A stretch of 64,000 nucleotides of DNA from Puccinia triticina (taxonomy: Eukaryota > Basidiomycota > Pucciniomycetes > Pucciniales > Pucciniaceae): the NCBI RefSeq assembly GCF_026914185.1, contig NC_070574.1:2418501-2482500 (forward strand), given 5' to 3'. Position 1 is the first letter of the stretch; every line of letters starts with the position of its first letter. Shown here one piece after another: positions 21,931 through 31,872 of the stretch. The notes beneath the pieces are model-generated. The model was not told the origin of the DNA, ran no database searches, and saw only the letters and a list, made by a program, of their open reading frames with translations. Both the position numbers and the translations under genes were made by a program.

Positions 21931-22018
21931 CTGACTAAGTACGATCCAGTGGGACAGATGAAAAACAGTTCGTCTGGAAAAAATATTTCGGTGTACATAT
22001 GTAACTTGGCTGGTGTTA

Positions 22019-22238
22019 GAGCATCTCCAACGGACTCGCTAAACCGGGACTCGCGACACCAATTTAGCGAGTCGGGCGAGTTTTAATCGGGGTCCAACGG
22101 ACTCGCTGTCCGACTCGCCAAACGCATCCCGAGTTGCCTCAACTCGCCACAGCCCACCACTTGTGGCATTAAGTCTGCTCCAATCCAACACTTGGTTCTC
22201 TTCATCCGTAACTTGCACCCCACGCACACCAAACTACG
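22019..22238 (+). mobile_element. Harbinger-type MITE interrupted by copia element
   Basis: Starts GAGCATCTCCAACGGACTCG right after TTA (22016-22018) and matches 13751-13474 on minus. The copia element at 22239 sits inside it; the remainder should continue after 30203, where CTACGGTGTGG follows. Confidence 0.6.
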
Positions 22239-22766
22239 TGTTACAAGTCAGAACAAGATTGCATACTACATACCCATACTATGTACTTAGTCAGCCACCA
22301 AACCTAACCTTGTGATATCGCTTAGACCAAAACCTAACCTTGTATCTAGTCTATATCTATCCACCCGGCCCGGCTCCCTTCTCTCTCCTCATTGAGATTG
22401 GAGACCGGACCCTGTTGAGGGACACCAGGGACTGAAACTGAGAGGGCTACCGATACTCACAAAGGGGGCTTGGCAGTGAAGATATGGATTAGATTCAGTG
22501 AGGAAGAAGAAACTGAGTGAGGAACCGGTAGGCAGTAGTGATGGGCTACTTGGTAGAAGCATATCTGCATACAAGCATACAAGGACTACTAAACAGGCTT
22601 CACCATCTCAACAGACCCGGGAGTGTGGAGAGCTTACACACTGGACTGTTATCACATAGGTTAGTTAGTACATAGTTGCAATTTATTGAGATTGGAGACC
22701 GGACCCGGGAGTGTGGAGAGCTTACACACTGGACTGTTATCACATAGCCCCCTTGAGCTCTTTATA
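22239..22766 (+). repeat. 5' LTR of copia A
   Basis: 528 bases; about 322 without the 201-base insert and its extra 5-base duplication. The LTR itself has a duplicated block (GAGATTGGAGACCGGACCC ... CTGTTATCACATA), also present twice in the 3' LTR. Confidence 0.88.
22413..22613. mobile_element. 201-bp LTR-like insert in the LTR
   Basis: Begins TGTTGAG and ends CTCAACA. GACCC lies on both sides (22408-22412, 22614-22618), and the segment is absent from the 3' LTR. This fits a small solo LTR or TRIM-type LTR. Confidence 0.75.
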
Positions 22767-22953
22767 GGTTAAAAGCCGGCTCGTCTGCTTCACACAACCG
22801 TTATCCCGAATTCTCCAAGTGAGCGTTACGTTTGCTGGTGACAATACCGCGACAGCAAAAGAGAAAAATTACTTCAAGAGATAAATATATATAAGAGAAT
22901 TTTTTAAATAAAGAGAAGAAATCTTACTGCTGTCCGGACAACACCCTCTTGAG

Positions 22954-24032
22954 ATGGCACAACCAAACCCCGCTGCCAACCAGCAACAACCCAACGCTGG
23001 TAATCAAAATGCTTTAGCCGTGCTGCAAGAGCAAATCAACAACCTCAACGCTCAAATTGCAGGTATGCTTACTGCTTGTGGTACAATCCGCCCCAATGCG
23101 CAGACTAGACAAGACATCATATACTCAAAGTTCTTGAAGACTCCAGTTGCCATGCATAAAGAGCTGAACCCTTCACATCCAACCCTTGACTCTGATGGAG
23201 TTCGCTTCCAGCCCTGGAAGAAAGCCTTGGATTGCACTTTGATGCATGCCTTCAGTTGGGTCGTATCTTTTGTTGACGACCTCAATGTTTTTGACAGTCT
23301 GGAAATTGAAGAAGCTACAACTGTCGACAGTCTCATTTGGAACACGCTTGAGACCGATCTTCTTTCCATTGTCAGTTCCACGACCCACAAGTCAACTTGT
23401 GCGCTATATGAGTGCATCGTCGCGCAATGTCAACATTTGGATTGACAACACAAGATCGGCTTACTTGATCAAATATACGACTTGATGACGGACCCAAACC
23501 CCTCCAGTGATGCGACCTTGTCGAAGTGGTCACAACTTGGTGCTGACATCAAACAACTGAAGATGTCCGCCAATGAGCTACTTGGTATCCTGCTACAAAA
23601 CACTTTCAAACCTCCAGCCGGGACGGATAATCTTACCTTTGAATTCAGTGTCACTCAGACGCTCGACGCAAAGAAATGTCCATCGCTCAAGGAGGTAGTG
23701 ACGGTGATTCAGTACGCCATAAGCAAACATTGTCCTAAGGCTAGTGCTACCGATGCCAATGCAATGGATCTCGATCGCATCCATGCGTTCCAGAACCAAG
23801 GGTCGGGAAAATATGTCCACCCGCACCGGCGCCAAGAAGCGGATCTCCCGAGATTTTCAGTGTATCAGGCGAATCAATTCCGTGGTAAAGGCCAATCCCC
23901 TGAGCTCACCTCCAAGTACGGGACGGCCTGCGCCTATTGCTCAAAGAACGGCCATTGGTATGCCGACTGCCTTGATTACTGGCGCGCAGTGGCCACGGGT
24001 CAGCAAGAACAACCGCCAGCTGATTACAGGTC
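22954..24032 (+). pseudogene. Copia A gag
   Basis: Encodes the capsid/nucleocapsid precursor. The first part (22954-23445) starts MAQPNPAANQQQ, with a coiled-coil LQEQINNLNAQIAG. An in-frame TGA at 23443-23445 (CQHLD then QHKIGLLDQIYDLM) splits it, after which the same frame continues to the insertion point. It has a CCHC zinc knuckle CAYCSKNGHWYADC near 23935-23975. The gag-only element then interrupts the frame at 24038; copia coding resumes at 26310. The stop fits a single TGG or CGA to TGA change. Confidence 0.8.
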
Positions 24033-24037
24033 AAAGT

Positions 24038-24849
24038 TGAAATTTTTAGGAGAACTAGAAGCATGTTTTATTTCATTGAGTGTTGTTCTTAAACTTCTAT
24101 TACAACCCTTCTACTTCTGTTTGGTCTGTACTTGATAAGTAGCTATAGAGAGAGAAACTTTATTTACCTAGAAGCAGGCCGCCTGGCCTTAATCTAGGTT
24201 TGGGGTTAAGAGGTTGAGCAAAGTGCCGGTCGCTATAGCTGTTGAGATTCTGCCTGTGAGCTTTGTCTCTGTCAGCGCTTCCTTTTTCTTCCTTTGTCTC
24301 TCAGGTAAGTCTTGCTTACTTGGCTGGAGGTTGTGCTCCTACTTTGTGGCCTAGTTGCGTCGTGGATAGGATTCGATTCTGCCGAGGTTGTCTGTTTGTT
24401 CAGTTTCAACTCGTCAGGCTTCATTCCTTTTTCTCCAGACTTTTGTTTAGAGGGACCGACACCTTACCTTTCGCGGCTCCTTTTGGTGTCGCGGTAATTG
24501 GTGCTCGGGTCTCGATCTCGTTGACTTTGTCTGCGAAGATCAGGGTAAGCTGGTTAGCTGTTGCCTGTCAATTAGCTGGTAGGAATTCGACTAACTCACC
24601 TTGAGTAGTTGTCAATATTCTTTCCAGTAATGACGACCGACAGGGTGATCCTGTTTTTTCGGTCTTGCTTTCCGCGGCGTCTGGCCCTGCTTTCATCGAC
24701 ACAATGCGCTCAGTTATCTCATTCGCGCGGTCAGCTTTGGCTGCAGAGAGAGGTTTGCTTTGCTTACCACTTTCCGCAGCTATTGCGGTTTGCGTCACTT
24801 TCCTCACTTTGTGAGTACGGTTCTGCTCCCCTGGGCTTGTATTCTTACA
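24038..24849 (-). repeat. 3' LTR of the gag-only element
   Basis: 812 bases, TG...CA on the minus strand. It is longer than the 5' LTR because of segments missing there (for example about 24063-24166). Confidence 0.8.
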
Positions 24850-25683
24850 GCCTGAGGTTGCCTGCGATGCTTTGGCCTTCTTGGTGTCTTCCCTTTTCTT
24901 GCGAAGGAGCCCAGGGTGAAGGGTCCAGCATTCCTCGGGTGGGTGGTTTGATTCTGGGTTGTGGCCGCCTGTGCATTGAATTTTCACATACGGTTGCTTG
25001 TTCTTCTTTCCGCCATTTTGCCCTGTTTGCGCGTTGGTTGCAAGGGCAGTAGTTGCAGGTTGCGGGTCCGGTACTCTGGCCTTTGACGTCTTTTCAAATC
25101 TCCCAATCTCTCGCAGCTTAACCAGCAGCATCTTTTGTTTCCCGAGAGCGTTAATATCGCCGAAAAGATTTTGCATCAGCATTGGGCGTTTTTTGGTGAT
25201 CCTGCTGATGATGCTGCAGCAAATAACAAAATCTGGAACGTCCATTCCGAGAGAGTCGAATTTTGCCATGCAATCTTCAATGCCTTTGATGTACTTCGAC
25301 ATGTCGTCGTTGTACTGAGTGTCTTCCCACTTAGCCCAGACCTCGTAGCTGGCTAGAATGGAGTCGGACGCGTACACCGACTTGAACATTTGCCATAGGG
25401 CATAGGGGTTTCCGGAGGTGTCCTTTTTTACAATAGTATTGAACACCCCATCCGTCAGATTCGTGCAGAGTATGTTCGCAGTCTTCACTAGCTTTCTCCG
25501 CATGCGTTTTGATGGGTTTGGCAGTGGTGGGTTGTCAATGAATTGAATTAGGTCGTGTTCATCAAGAGCCATTCGAACCTTCCTTTCCCATATTTCAAAG
25601 TTGTCTCCCGTGAACTTTGGCACTTTCATTGAGAATTTCCCATCATTGCTTGAGCTGCTTGCATCACTTTGGATGTTGGCCAT
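24568..25683 (-). CDS. Copia-type gag of the gag-only element
   Basis: 371 residues, uninterrupted. It has the copia gag core (FTGDNFEIWERKVRMALDE, YALWQMFKSVYASDS), then a variant zinc knuckle with C237, H241, H247 and C252 (C-x3-HNP-x4-H-x4-CW) in place of CCHC. The same knuckle plan occurs in copia C at 45596 (C216, H220, H226, C231). The start ATG at 25683 lies 65 bases after the 5' LTR. Residue 279 (CKN) is coded by the first bases of the 3' LTR, so the last 93 residues come from the LTR itself. The product should package the RNA into particles made with help from a full copia element. Confidence 0.85.
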   Translation of the reverse strand: MANIQSDASSSSNDGKFSMKVPKFTGDNFEIWERKVRMALDEHDLIQFIDNPPLPNPSKRMRRKLVKTANILCTNLTDGVFNTIVKKDTSGNPYALWQMFKSVYASDSILASYEVWAKWEDTQYNDDMSKYIKGIEDCMAKFDSLGMDVPDFVICCSIISRITKKRPMLMQNLFGDINALGKQKMLLVKLREIGRFEKTSKARVPDPQPATTALATNAQTGQNGGKKNKQPYVKIQCTGGHNPESNHPPEECWTLHPGLLRKKREDTKKAKASQATSGCKNTSPGEQNRTHKVRKVTQTAIAAESGKQSKPLSAAKADRANEITERIVSMKAGPDAAESKTEKTGSPCRSSLLERILTTTQGELVEFLPAN

Positions 25684-25734
25684 TTTGCTAGACCTGCTTC
25701 CAGTTATTTCCTGTGACGTCGAGGTTTGAGCGTC

Positions 25735-25747
25735 GAGACTGTAAATC
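25735..25747 (-). promoter_or_regulatory. Putative primer-binding region of gag-only element
   Basis: Just after the 5' LTR, minus strand reads GATTTACAGTCTCGACG. Copia C has GATTTACAGTCTTGAAG at the same place (45526). A shared primer tRNA is likely; the tRNA is not identified. Confidence 0.55.
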
Positions 25748-26304
25748 TGAAATTTTTAGGAGAACTAGAAGCAGGCCGCCTGGCCTTAATCTAGGTTTGG
25801 GGTTAAGAGGTTGAGCAAAGTGCCGGTCGCTATGGCTGTTGAGATTCTGCTTGGCCGGAGGTTGTGCTCCTACTTTGTGGCCTAGTTGCGTCGTGGATAG
25901 GATTCAATTCTGCCGAGGTTGTCTTTCGCGGCTCCTTTTGGTGTCGCAGTAATTGGTGCTCGGGTCTTGATCTCGTTGACTTTGTCTTGAGTGGTCAGGG
26001 CAAGCTGGTTAGCTGTTGCCTGTCAATTAGCTGGTAGGAATTCGACTAAATCACCTTGAGTGGTTGTCAATATCCTTTCCAGTAATGACGACCGACAGGG
26101 TGATCCTGTTTTTTCGGTCTTGCTTTCCGCAGCGTCTGGCCCTGCTTTCATCGACACGATGCGCTCAGTTATCTCATTCGCGCGGTCAGCTTTGGCTGCG
26201 GAGAGAGGTTCGCTTTGCTTACCACTTTCCGCAGCTATTACGGTTTGCGTCACTTTCCTCACTTTGTGAGTACGGTTCTGCTCCCCTGGGCTTGTATTCT
26301 TACA
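25748..26304 (-). repeat. 5' LTR of the gag-only element
   Basis: 557 bases from TGTAAGAATAC (26304) to AAATTTCA (25748) on minus; matches 24038-24849 with gaps. Confidence 0.82.
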
Positions 26305-26309
26305 AAAGT

Positions 26310-27870
26310 TGTCCACCTACGTTCCGCCTCGCAAACCCAAACACCACGTGCGGAAGGTCAAGTTCCCGAATGTCAGCGAAGGTGTCCTACTTGACTCCGG
26401 CGCGTCAGCCCATGTGAGTGGCAACTCAACGCTTTTTGTTCCCGGATCAAAACTAACAAAGCCTTGCACCTTCTACCTGGCCGTTTCTGAATGTTATGTG
26501 ACCGTTGATAGGATTGGGACGGTTCGGATTCCAACGCCCACGGGGACAATCATGATTCCTAATGTTTATCATGTCCCTGGGGTTGATGGGGTCATCTTGT
26601 TGACTGGGCGCCTGTTGTCTGAGGGTTGGAAATTGATTTACGATGGGACCAAGGCAACTTTGATAGATCCATGCTTAAACCATTACTCAACGTTGTTTCA
26701 TAATTATTGTTGGACCCTGAATACTTCCATTGATGAGACCCTCAAGAAAGTCATCCAAGTTCCCTCTTTTGATCCGTATGTATGGCACGTGCGTTTAGGC
26801 CATGCGTCTGAAGAAATAGTCAAAGCGTACCTCAGAATAAATTTCCCTGAGTTGAAACTTAAGTGGTCATCCTTCTTTTGTGATTGTGTGCAAATTCCAA
26901 GAGTATAGATAAGAAGGCTATGGTCCTTGGCACCCAGATACCTCGGGACAAGCCCCTAGACTTCATGGTTTCTGATGTAGCCGGTCGTTTTGAACATGAC
27001 ATTAGCGGCCGACGTTATATTGTAACTTTACGGGATCATGCTAGTACCTACACGTATTGCACGTCGATGATCGCAAATTCAGACGTTTCATCGAAGATAA
27101 TGAGCTGGATGCATCATCTGAAGAACAAATTTGGTTGTTACCCATCATATCTCCGCTGTGACAACACCCCCGAGTATGTAGATTTGCTCAAGCCTCTCCT
27201 TGACGATGTAGGGGTGACACTTGCGCCGGTTACGCCATACAGTCCCCAACAGAATGGAGAAGCCAAACGGCTGAAAAGAACTTTAGGCAACATGGCTCGC
27301 ACTATGTTGCATGAAAGCGACTTGCCTCGGAAATTTTGGAGTTATGCATATTTGACCGCGGCGTATATGCACAATTGTATCCCTAACTCGAGGACGGGTG
27401 ATCAATGCCCAATCCAACTGTTCTACGGGACAGATCCAGATCCAAATTCAATCTATCCTTTTGGGGCGAAAGCAATCGTTCACATCCCAAAAGAACACCA
27501 TAAAAAGTTGGACAAACGTGCTCAAGAGGGTTTGCTGCTAGGTTATCCCGATGCTGGAGTGGGCTGGTTATTTTGGCTCCCCCATGAAGAAAGGATGGTC
27601 CATTCGTCTTCGGTTAAATTTCCCAATTTTCAGGCCCTGCCAATAAAGAAAGAGGTGAAAAAGTCCAATCTTGATTTCATTCTGAATCAAATTATTCTCC
27701 AGCTCGGCAAAGAAAAGAATGAAGAATTTGCGGCTGAAGAACGGCATCAATTGGCTCACTTACATGTTGGCCCCAAACACGAACTGCCTGTGACGATAAA
27801 GAAGGGATGTCACACGACGGTGATTGATGTGTTAGGTTTAGAGAACTCTGGTCGCGGATCCTCAAGCTTG
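26310..27870 (+). pseudogene. Copia A protease and integrase region
   Basis: Resumes right after the nested element. The aspartic protease motif LLDSGASAHV is near residue 28 of the first frame; the gag-pre-integrase motif WHVRLGHASEEIV follows. At about 26884-26908 a frameshift leads into the frame beginning CANSKSIDKK, the second half of the integrase zinc site. The integrase catalytic D-D-E is visible as SDVAG, RCDNTPEY and QQNGEAKR. It then runs on to SGRGSSSL, where another insert breaks it before PKTIKSAL of the reverse transcriptase. Not functional as it stands. Confidence 0.82.
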
Positions 27871-28345
27871 TGTATCATACATTAGGTTTCGCTTCCTTTA
27901 TGTATTGATACTCTACATTGTCGTTCCGCTTTTCTTTCTCTCTTCCTTACACACTCATCACTTGTGTCAACTCATCTCGTACCTCAATTAGGTACTTAGC
28001 TCATTCAGCTCTTGTTCGCTTCACTCGGAGTCCTTCTCTCCTTGCTTGCTCACGGCTGTCTAACTGGTGTTTCATAGGTTCAGTTTCTTTTCCTTCTCAT
28101 GTTCTTTATCATTCTATTACTCAATAAGCATAACACACTCATCACTTGTGTCAACTCATCTCGTACCTCGATTACGTACTTAGCTCATTCAGCTCTTGTT
28201 TGCTTCACTTGGAGTCCTTCTCTCCTCGCTTGCTCACGGCTGTCTAACTGGTGTTTCATAGGTACTTAGCTCATTCAGCTCTTGTTCGCTTCACTCGGAG
28301 TCCTTCTCTCCTCGCTTGCTCACGGCTGTCTAACTGGTGTTTCAT
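27871..28345. mobile_element. LTR-like insert with internal tandem repeats
   Basis: Separates SSSL from PKTIKSAL of copia A pol. It contains 2.6 copies of a block (CACACTCATCACTTGTGTCAACT ... AACTGGTGTTTCATA) at about 27950-28078, 28133-28261 and 28262-28346. It starts TGTATCATAC. No clean target duplication was found. Confidence 0.5.
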
Positions 28346-29859
28346 ACTGCCGAAGACCATCAAATCAGCATTATCTGGGAACAAAGCTGAAGAATGGCGT
28401 TTGGCAGCGAAGTATGAGATGGGAAAGTTTGGTGAATTGGGTGTATGGGAACCAGTTGATCCGCACAAGGGCATCAAGGTGCTTGGGGCGCGATGGGTGT
28501 TCTCCATTAAACACAAATCAGATGGAACGATTGAAAAATTCAGGGCGCGGTATGTCGCGAAAGGTTTTAATCAGCGACTGGGAGAAGACTGCAACAAGAC
28601 ATACGCACCTACGGCATCACTTCATACCTTACAAATACTGATTTCAATCGCACTACGTCACAATTTCCCAACAGCCACATTTGATGTTAGTTCTGCTTAT
28701 CTGTATAGTCCTATTGAGGAAGAGGTCTACGTATAGCCACCTGTTGAAATCTGTCCGGAGTTGAAAGGAAAAGTAATGCTGCTGAAGAAGGCGATGTACG
28801 GCACAAAACAAGCCGCGCGCTGCTGGTGGAAGTTTTTCAAGAAGACCGTTGAGAGCTTGGGATTCCTGGCAAGCGAAATAGAACCGTCACTTTACCTTTT
28901 CAAAACAAATGGTGGTTTTGTGGTAATCTGGCTTCATGTTGATGATGGATTCGCACTGGCCTCCGACCCGTCGCTGTTGGAGCAATTGCGAGTTGGAATG
29001 ACGAAGGATCTAGAGATTAAGTGGTTGTCAAATGTTGAGCGATTGGTTGGAATCAATATCAAGAAGATTGGGAAAACCTTTGAGCTCAGTCAGAAGACGC
29101 TGGCGGACCAAATCATTCAAAATTACAAGCGGCAGGCATTCATGAAAGACTCTCCACTCACGGACGCGGATCTGGAAATCTCGTCGGGAGACCCAGTAGA
29201 CTTGCCCGAATATCCCTCTATCATTGGTTCACTGATGTATCTGTCAGGTGGGACAAGACCTGATTTGTCTTTTCCAGTAAACCTGTTGGCAAGATTTAGC
29301 TCAAATCCTTCGGACAAGCATTGGTTGGCTTTGGACGGTGTGATTGGTTACTTCAGGAAAACGGCGGATTGGAAATTGGTATATAGGGCGGATGGTGATG
29401 GAACTGAGCTGTGGACCGATGCAAATTTGGGGGGGGGGGGAACATGAGCGTTCAACGACTGGTTATGTCATTACTCACTGTGGGGACGCGGTAGCTTGGG
29501 GATCAAGACACCAAACAGTAGTGGCATTGTCAACGTGTGCAGCTGAGTATGTTGCTCTGTCTGAAGGTTCTCAAATAATTTCACACATCATCAATATCTT
29601 TGAAGATCTAGATTATCACACGCCCAAGTCAATACATGTAGATAACCAAGCCGCAATTCTCATTGCGACAGACAATGCCTTGAAGAAAAAGACCAAGTAC
29701 TTAAAGAGGGCGTTTTATTTTGTCATTGATTTGATTCGTGAAGAAAACATTCAGCTACTATGGACGAGTACACTTAATCAATTAGCCAATGTCTTTACAA
29801 AAGCAATGGGACCAAAGAAAATGATCGACGCGACCCGCAAACTCAATTTGACCGGGTGA
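28346..29859 (+). pseudogene. Copia A reverse transcriptase and RNase H
   Basis: Copies element RNA into DNA in the parent element. Motifs: LGARWVFSIKHKSDG, RYVAKGFNQ, KTYAPTASL, then an in-frame TAG at 28733-28735 (VYV, then PPVE; fits CAG to TAG). The frame then continues MYGTKQAARCWWKFF and the catalytic WLHVDDGF. The conserved SIIGSLMYLSGGTRPD follows. A run of 12 G at 29429-29440 shifts the frame into the RNase H part (STTGYVITHCGDAVAWGSR, STCAAEYVALSEG, VDNQAAI). Stop at 29857-29859, 22 bases before the 3' LTR. Confidence 0.85.
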
Positions 29860-29881
29860 AGTATGCAATCGTGGAGGGGGG

Positions 29882-30203
29882 TGTTACAATTCAGAACAAG
29901 ATTGCATACTACATACCCATACTATGTACTTCGTCAGCCACCAAACCTAACCTTGTGATATCGCTTAGACCGAAACCTAACCTTGTATCTAGTCTATATC
30001 TATCCACCCAGCCCGGCTCCCTTCTCTCTCCTCATCGAGATTGGAGACCGGACCCGGGAGTGTGAAGAGCTTACACACTGGACTGTTATCACATAGGTTA
30101 GTTAGTACATAGTTGCAATTTATCGAGATTGGAGACCGGACCCGGGAGTGTGGAGAGCTTACACACTGGACTGTTATCACATATCCCCCTTGAGCTCTTT
30201 ATA
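29882..30203 (+). repeat. 3' LTR of copia A
   Basis: 322 bases, TGTTACAATTC to GAGCTCTTTATA, preceded by a G-rich tract (GGAGGGGGG) that serves as polypurine tract and followed by the duplication CTACG. Confidence 0.88.
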
Positions 30204-30370
30204 CTACGGTGTGGAACTATTCTTGGGGTGAATAGAGCTTGAGAGGGATAGGTGCTTTAATGGGCTGCCTCTCTGGGACTAGATCCACCAGGAAAAATCA
30301 GTAGTCACTAGATGACAACTGACATGAAACCTGCTCCAGCTGGCTATCCAGCCTCTAGTGCAATTTTAAC

Positions 30371-30958
30371 CAGCTGCTCCTCAGCTTTGTCCCAGGCACA
30401 GCTGCTTCTCAGCCTTGGCCCAGGCCCAGCTGCTTCTCAGCCTTGGCCCAGGCCCAGCTGCTTCTCAGCCTTGGCCCAGGCCCAGCTGCTTCTCAGCCTT
30501 GGCCCAGGCCCAGCTGCTTCTCAGCCTTGGCCCAGGCCCAGCTGCTTCTCAGCCTTGGCCCAGGCCCAGCTGCTTCTCAGCCTTGGCCCAGGCCCAGCTG
30601 CTTCTCAGCCTTGGCCCAGGCCCAGCTGCTTCTCAGCCTTGGCCCAGGCCCAGCTGCTTCTCAGCCTTGGCCCAGGCCCAGCTGCTTCTCAGCCTTGGCC
30701 CAGGCCCAGCTGCTTCTCAGCCTTGGCCCAGGCCCAGCTGCTTCTCAGCCTTGGCCCAGGCCCAGCTGCTTCTCAGCCTTGGCCCAGGCCCAGCTGCTTC
30801 TCAGCCTTGGCCCAGGCCCAGCTGCTTCTCAGCCTTGGCCCAGGCCCAGCTGCTTCTCAGCCTTGGCCCAGGCCCAGCTGCTTCTCAGCCTTGGCCCAGG
30901 CCCAGCTGCCCCTCAGTTTTGGTACAGGACAAGCCACTGCTCAGCCTTTGCCTGAGCA
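30371..30958. repeat. 28-bp minisatellite, 18 perfect units
   Basis: The unit CAGCTGCTTCTCAGCCTTGG plus CCCAGGCC repeats exactly from 30399 to 30902 (18 units), with one degenerate unit before and about two after. Because 28 is not a multiple of three, all three plus frames stay open with a 28-residue period (for example AQAQLLLSLGPGPAASQPWP). That gives long but probably meaningless frames. PCR or assembly slippage could change the copy number. Confidence 0.95.
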
Positions 30959-31066
30959 AGAAAGGGCGTTGATAAAGGCACACCCGTCCCCCAGGGGCAC
31001 ACCCACGCCCACACCCTTCAGAAAGGGCGTGTGGGACCGCACACCCTTTATCAAGGGTGTGCATGC
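30959..31066. repeat. Palindromic block before solo LTR
   Basis: Short inverted modules such as ACACCCTTTATCAAGGGTGT. It joins the similar block after 31872 across the LTR insertion. Confidence 0.5.
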
Positions 31067-31872
31067 TGTAAGACTCAAAAGTGGTTGTGAAACCCTTTTT
31101 CTGAATGGAGAAGGGTATGAAGGAGTTGCAAGCTCTGCCCTTCTATACTACCAGCTAGAAGACCCACCAAGCTCCGCTTGGCAATTTTTAATAAGGTGAT
31201 AGGAGTGGTATGCTCAAGATGAGTTTGTTCGAGACACAGTATAAGGTTGTATTGCTATGTAAGGGTTGTTATGAGTGTAGTAGTAAGTTGTAAGTGTTGT
31301 GAGTATAGGTGGTGAGTAAATCACTGATCAGTAATAGACTGAGGAACAAAGATAGGGGGGGGGAGAGCTCCTTATATAGACAAATGTGAGGGATTTTTGC
31401 TTCAGGGGGGCTGTGCAAATACAGGAGTGGCTGTGTACAATTTATGCAAGGAGTGCGTGCATGAGTGAGGCTGTGCTTAATTTATGCAAGGAGGTGCATA
31501 AATGAGGCGGGGAACAATGGGGTTGCAGGGCACAGCCGCAGGGGCAGTGCTACATGATGTAATGCGGATGGCGAACAAATACAAACTAATATATGCAGTG
31601 GAGCTAGAGTGGAGCAGGGAAGGGTGTGTATGTGTATAGTGAGGGAAAGGTGACTTGAGATGCGTGACAGGGGTTTGATGGGATGCTACAGGTTGTCCAA
31701 AGGGCTAACTTCCAGTGTAGTGGGGCTCTGGTTACGCTTCCAGTGGGGACTAGGGGGTACTTTGGCCGTAGATTCCTTTTCTGGGGTCCATATGGTTGTA
31801 CCGTGAGGCATTCTATGACCAATTACGCAAATGAGAGAAAAACTTTTGTTTTTTCCCATTTTGTATACCACA
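31067..31872 (-). mobile_element. Solo LTR, family TGTGGT..TTACA, copy 1
   Basis: On minus it starts TGTGGTATACAAAATGGG and ends GAGTCTTACA, matching the LTRs at 40022-41056 and 50240-51422. It keeps the TATA-like CTATATAAGGAGCTC (rc near 31370). The flanking 4-mers ATGC (31063-31066) and ACGC (31873-31876) differ by one base. No internal retroelement part is attached. Confidence 0.75.

Larger units (their letters stand above)
24038..26304 (-). mobile_element. Gag-only LTR element (TR-GAG type), nested
   Basis: A complete minus-strand element: 5' LTR 26304-25748 (557 bases, starts TGTAAGAATACAAGCCC, ends AAATTTCA), internal part 25747-24850 (898 bases), and 3' LTR 24849-24038 (812 bases). 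AAAGT duplications flank it (24033-24037, 26305-26309). Only a gag frame is present; there is no protease, integrase or reverse transcriptase. The LTRs differ by several internal gaps. It must use proteins of another element to move. Confidence 0.85.
22239..30203 (+). mobile_element. Ty1/copia retrotransposon A, decayed, with nested inserts
   Basis: LTRs at 22239-22766 and 29882-30203 share the start TGTTACAA and the end CTTGAGCTCTTTATA. The 5-base target duplication CTACG lies at 22234-22238 and 30204-30208. The order gag, protease, integrase, reverse transcriptase, RNase H is that of copia. Coding is broken by stops, frameshifts and inserts at 22413-22613, 24038-26304 and 27871-28345. Confidence 0.9.

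Noticed and set aside
30312..31199. Long open frames of 170-295 codons in the 28-bp minisatellite as a repeat protein gene
   Set aside because: All three plus frames are open only because the unit lacks stops; no start context, introns or unique domain supports a gene.
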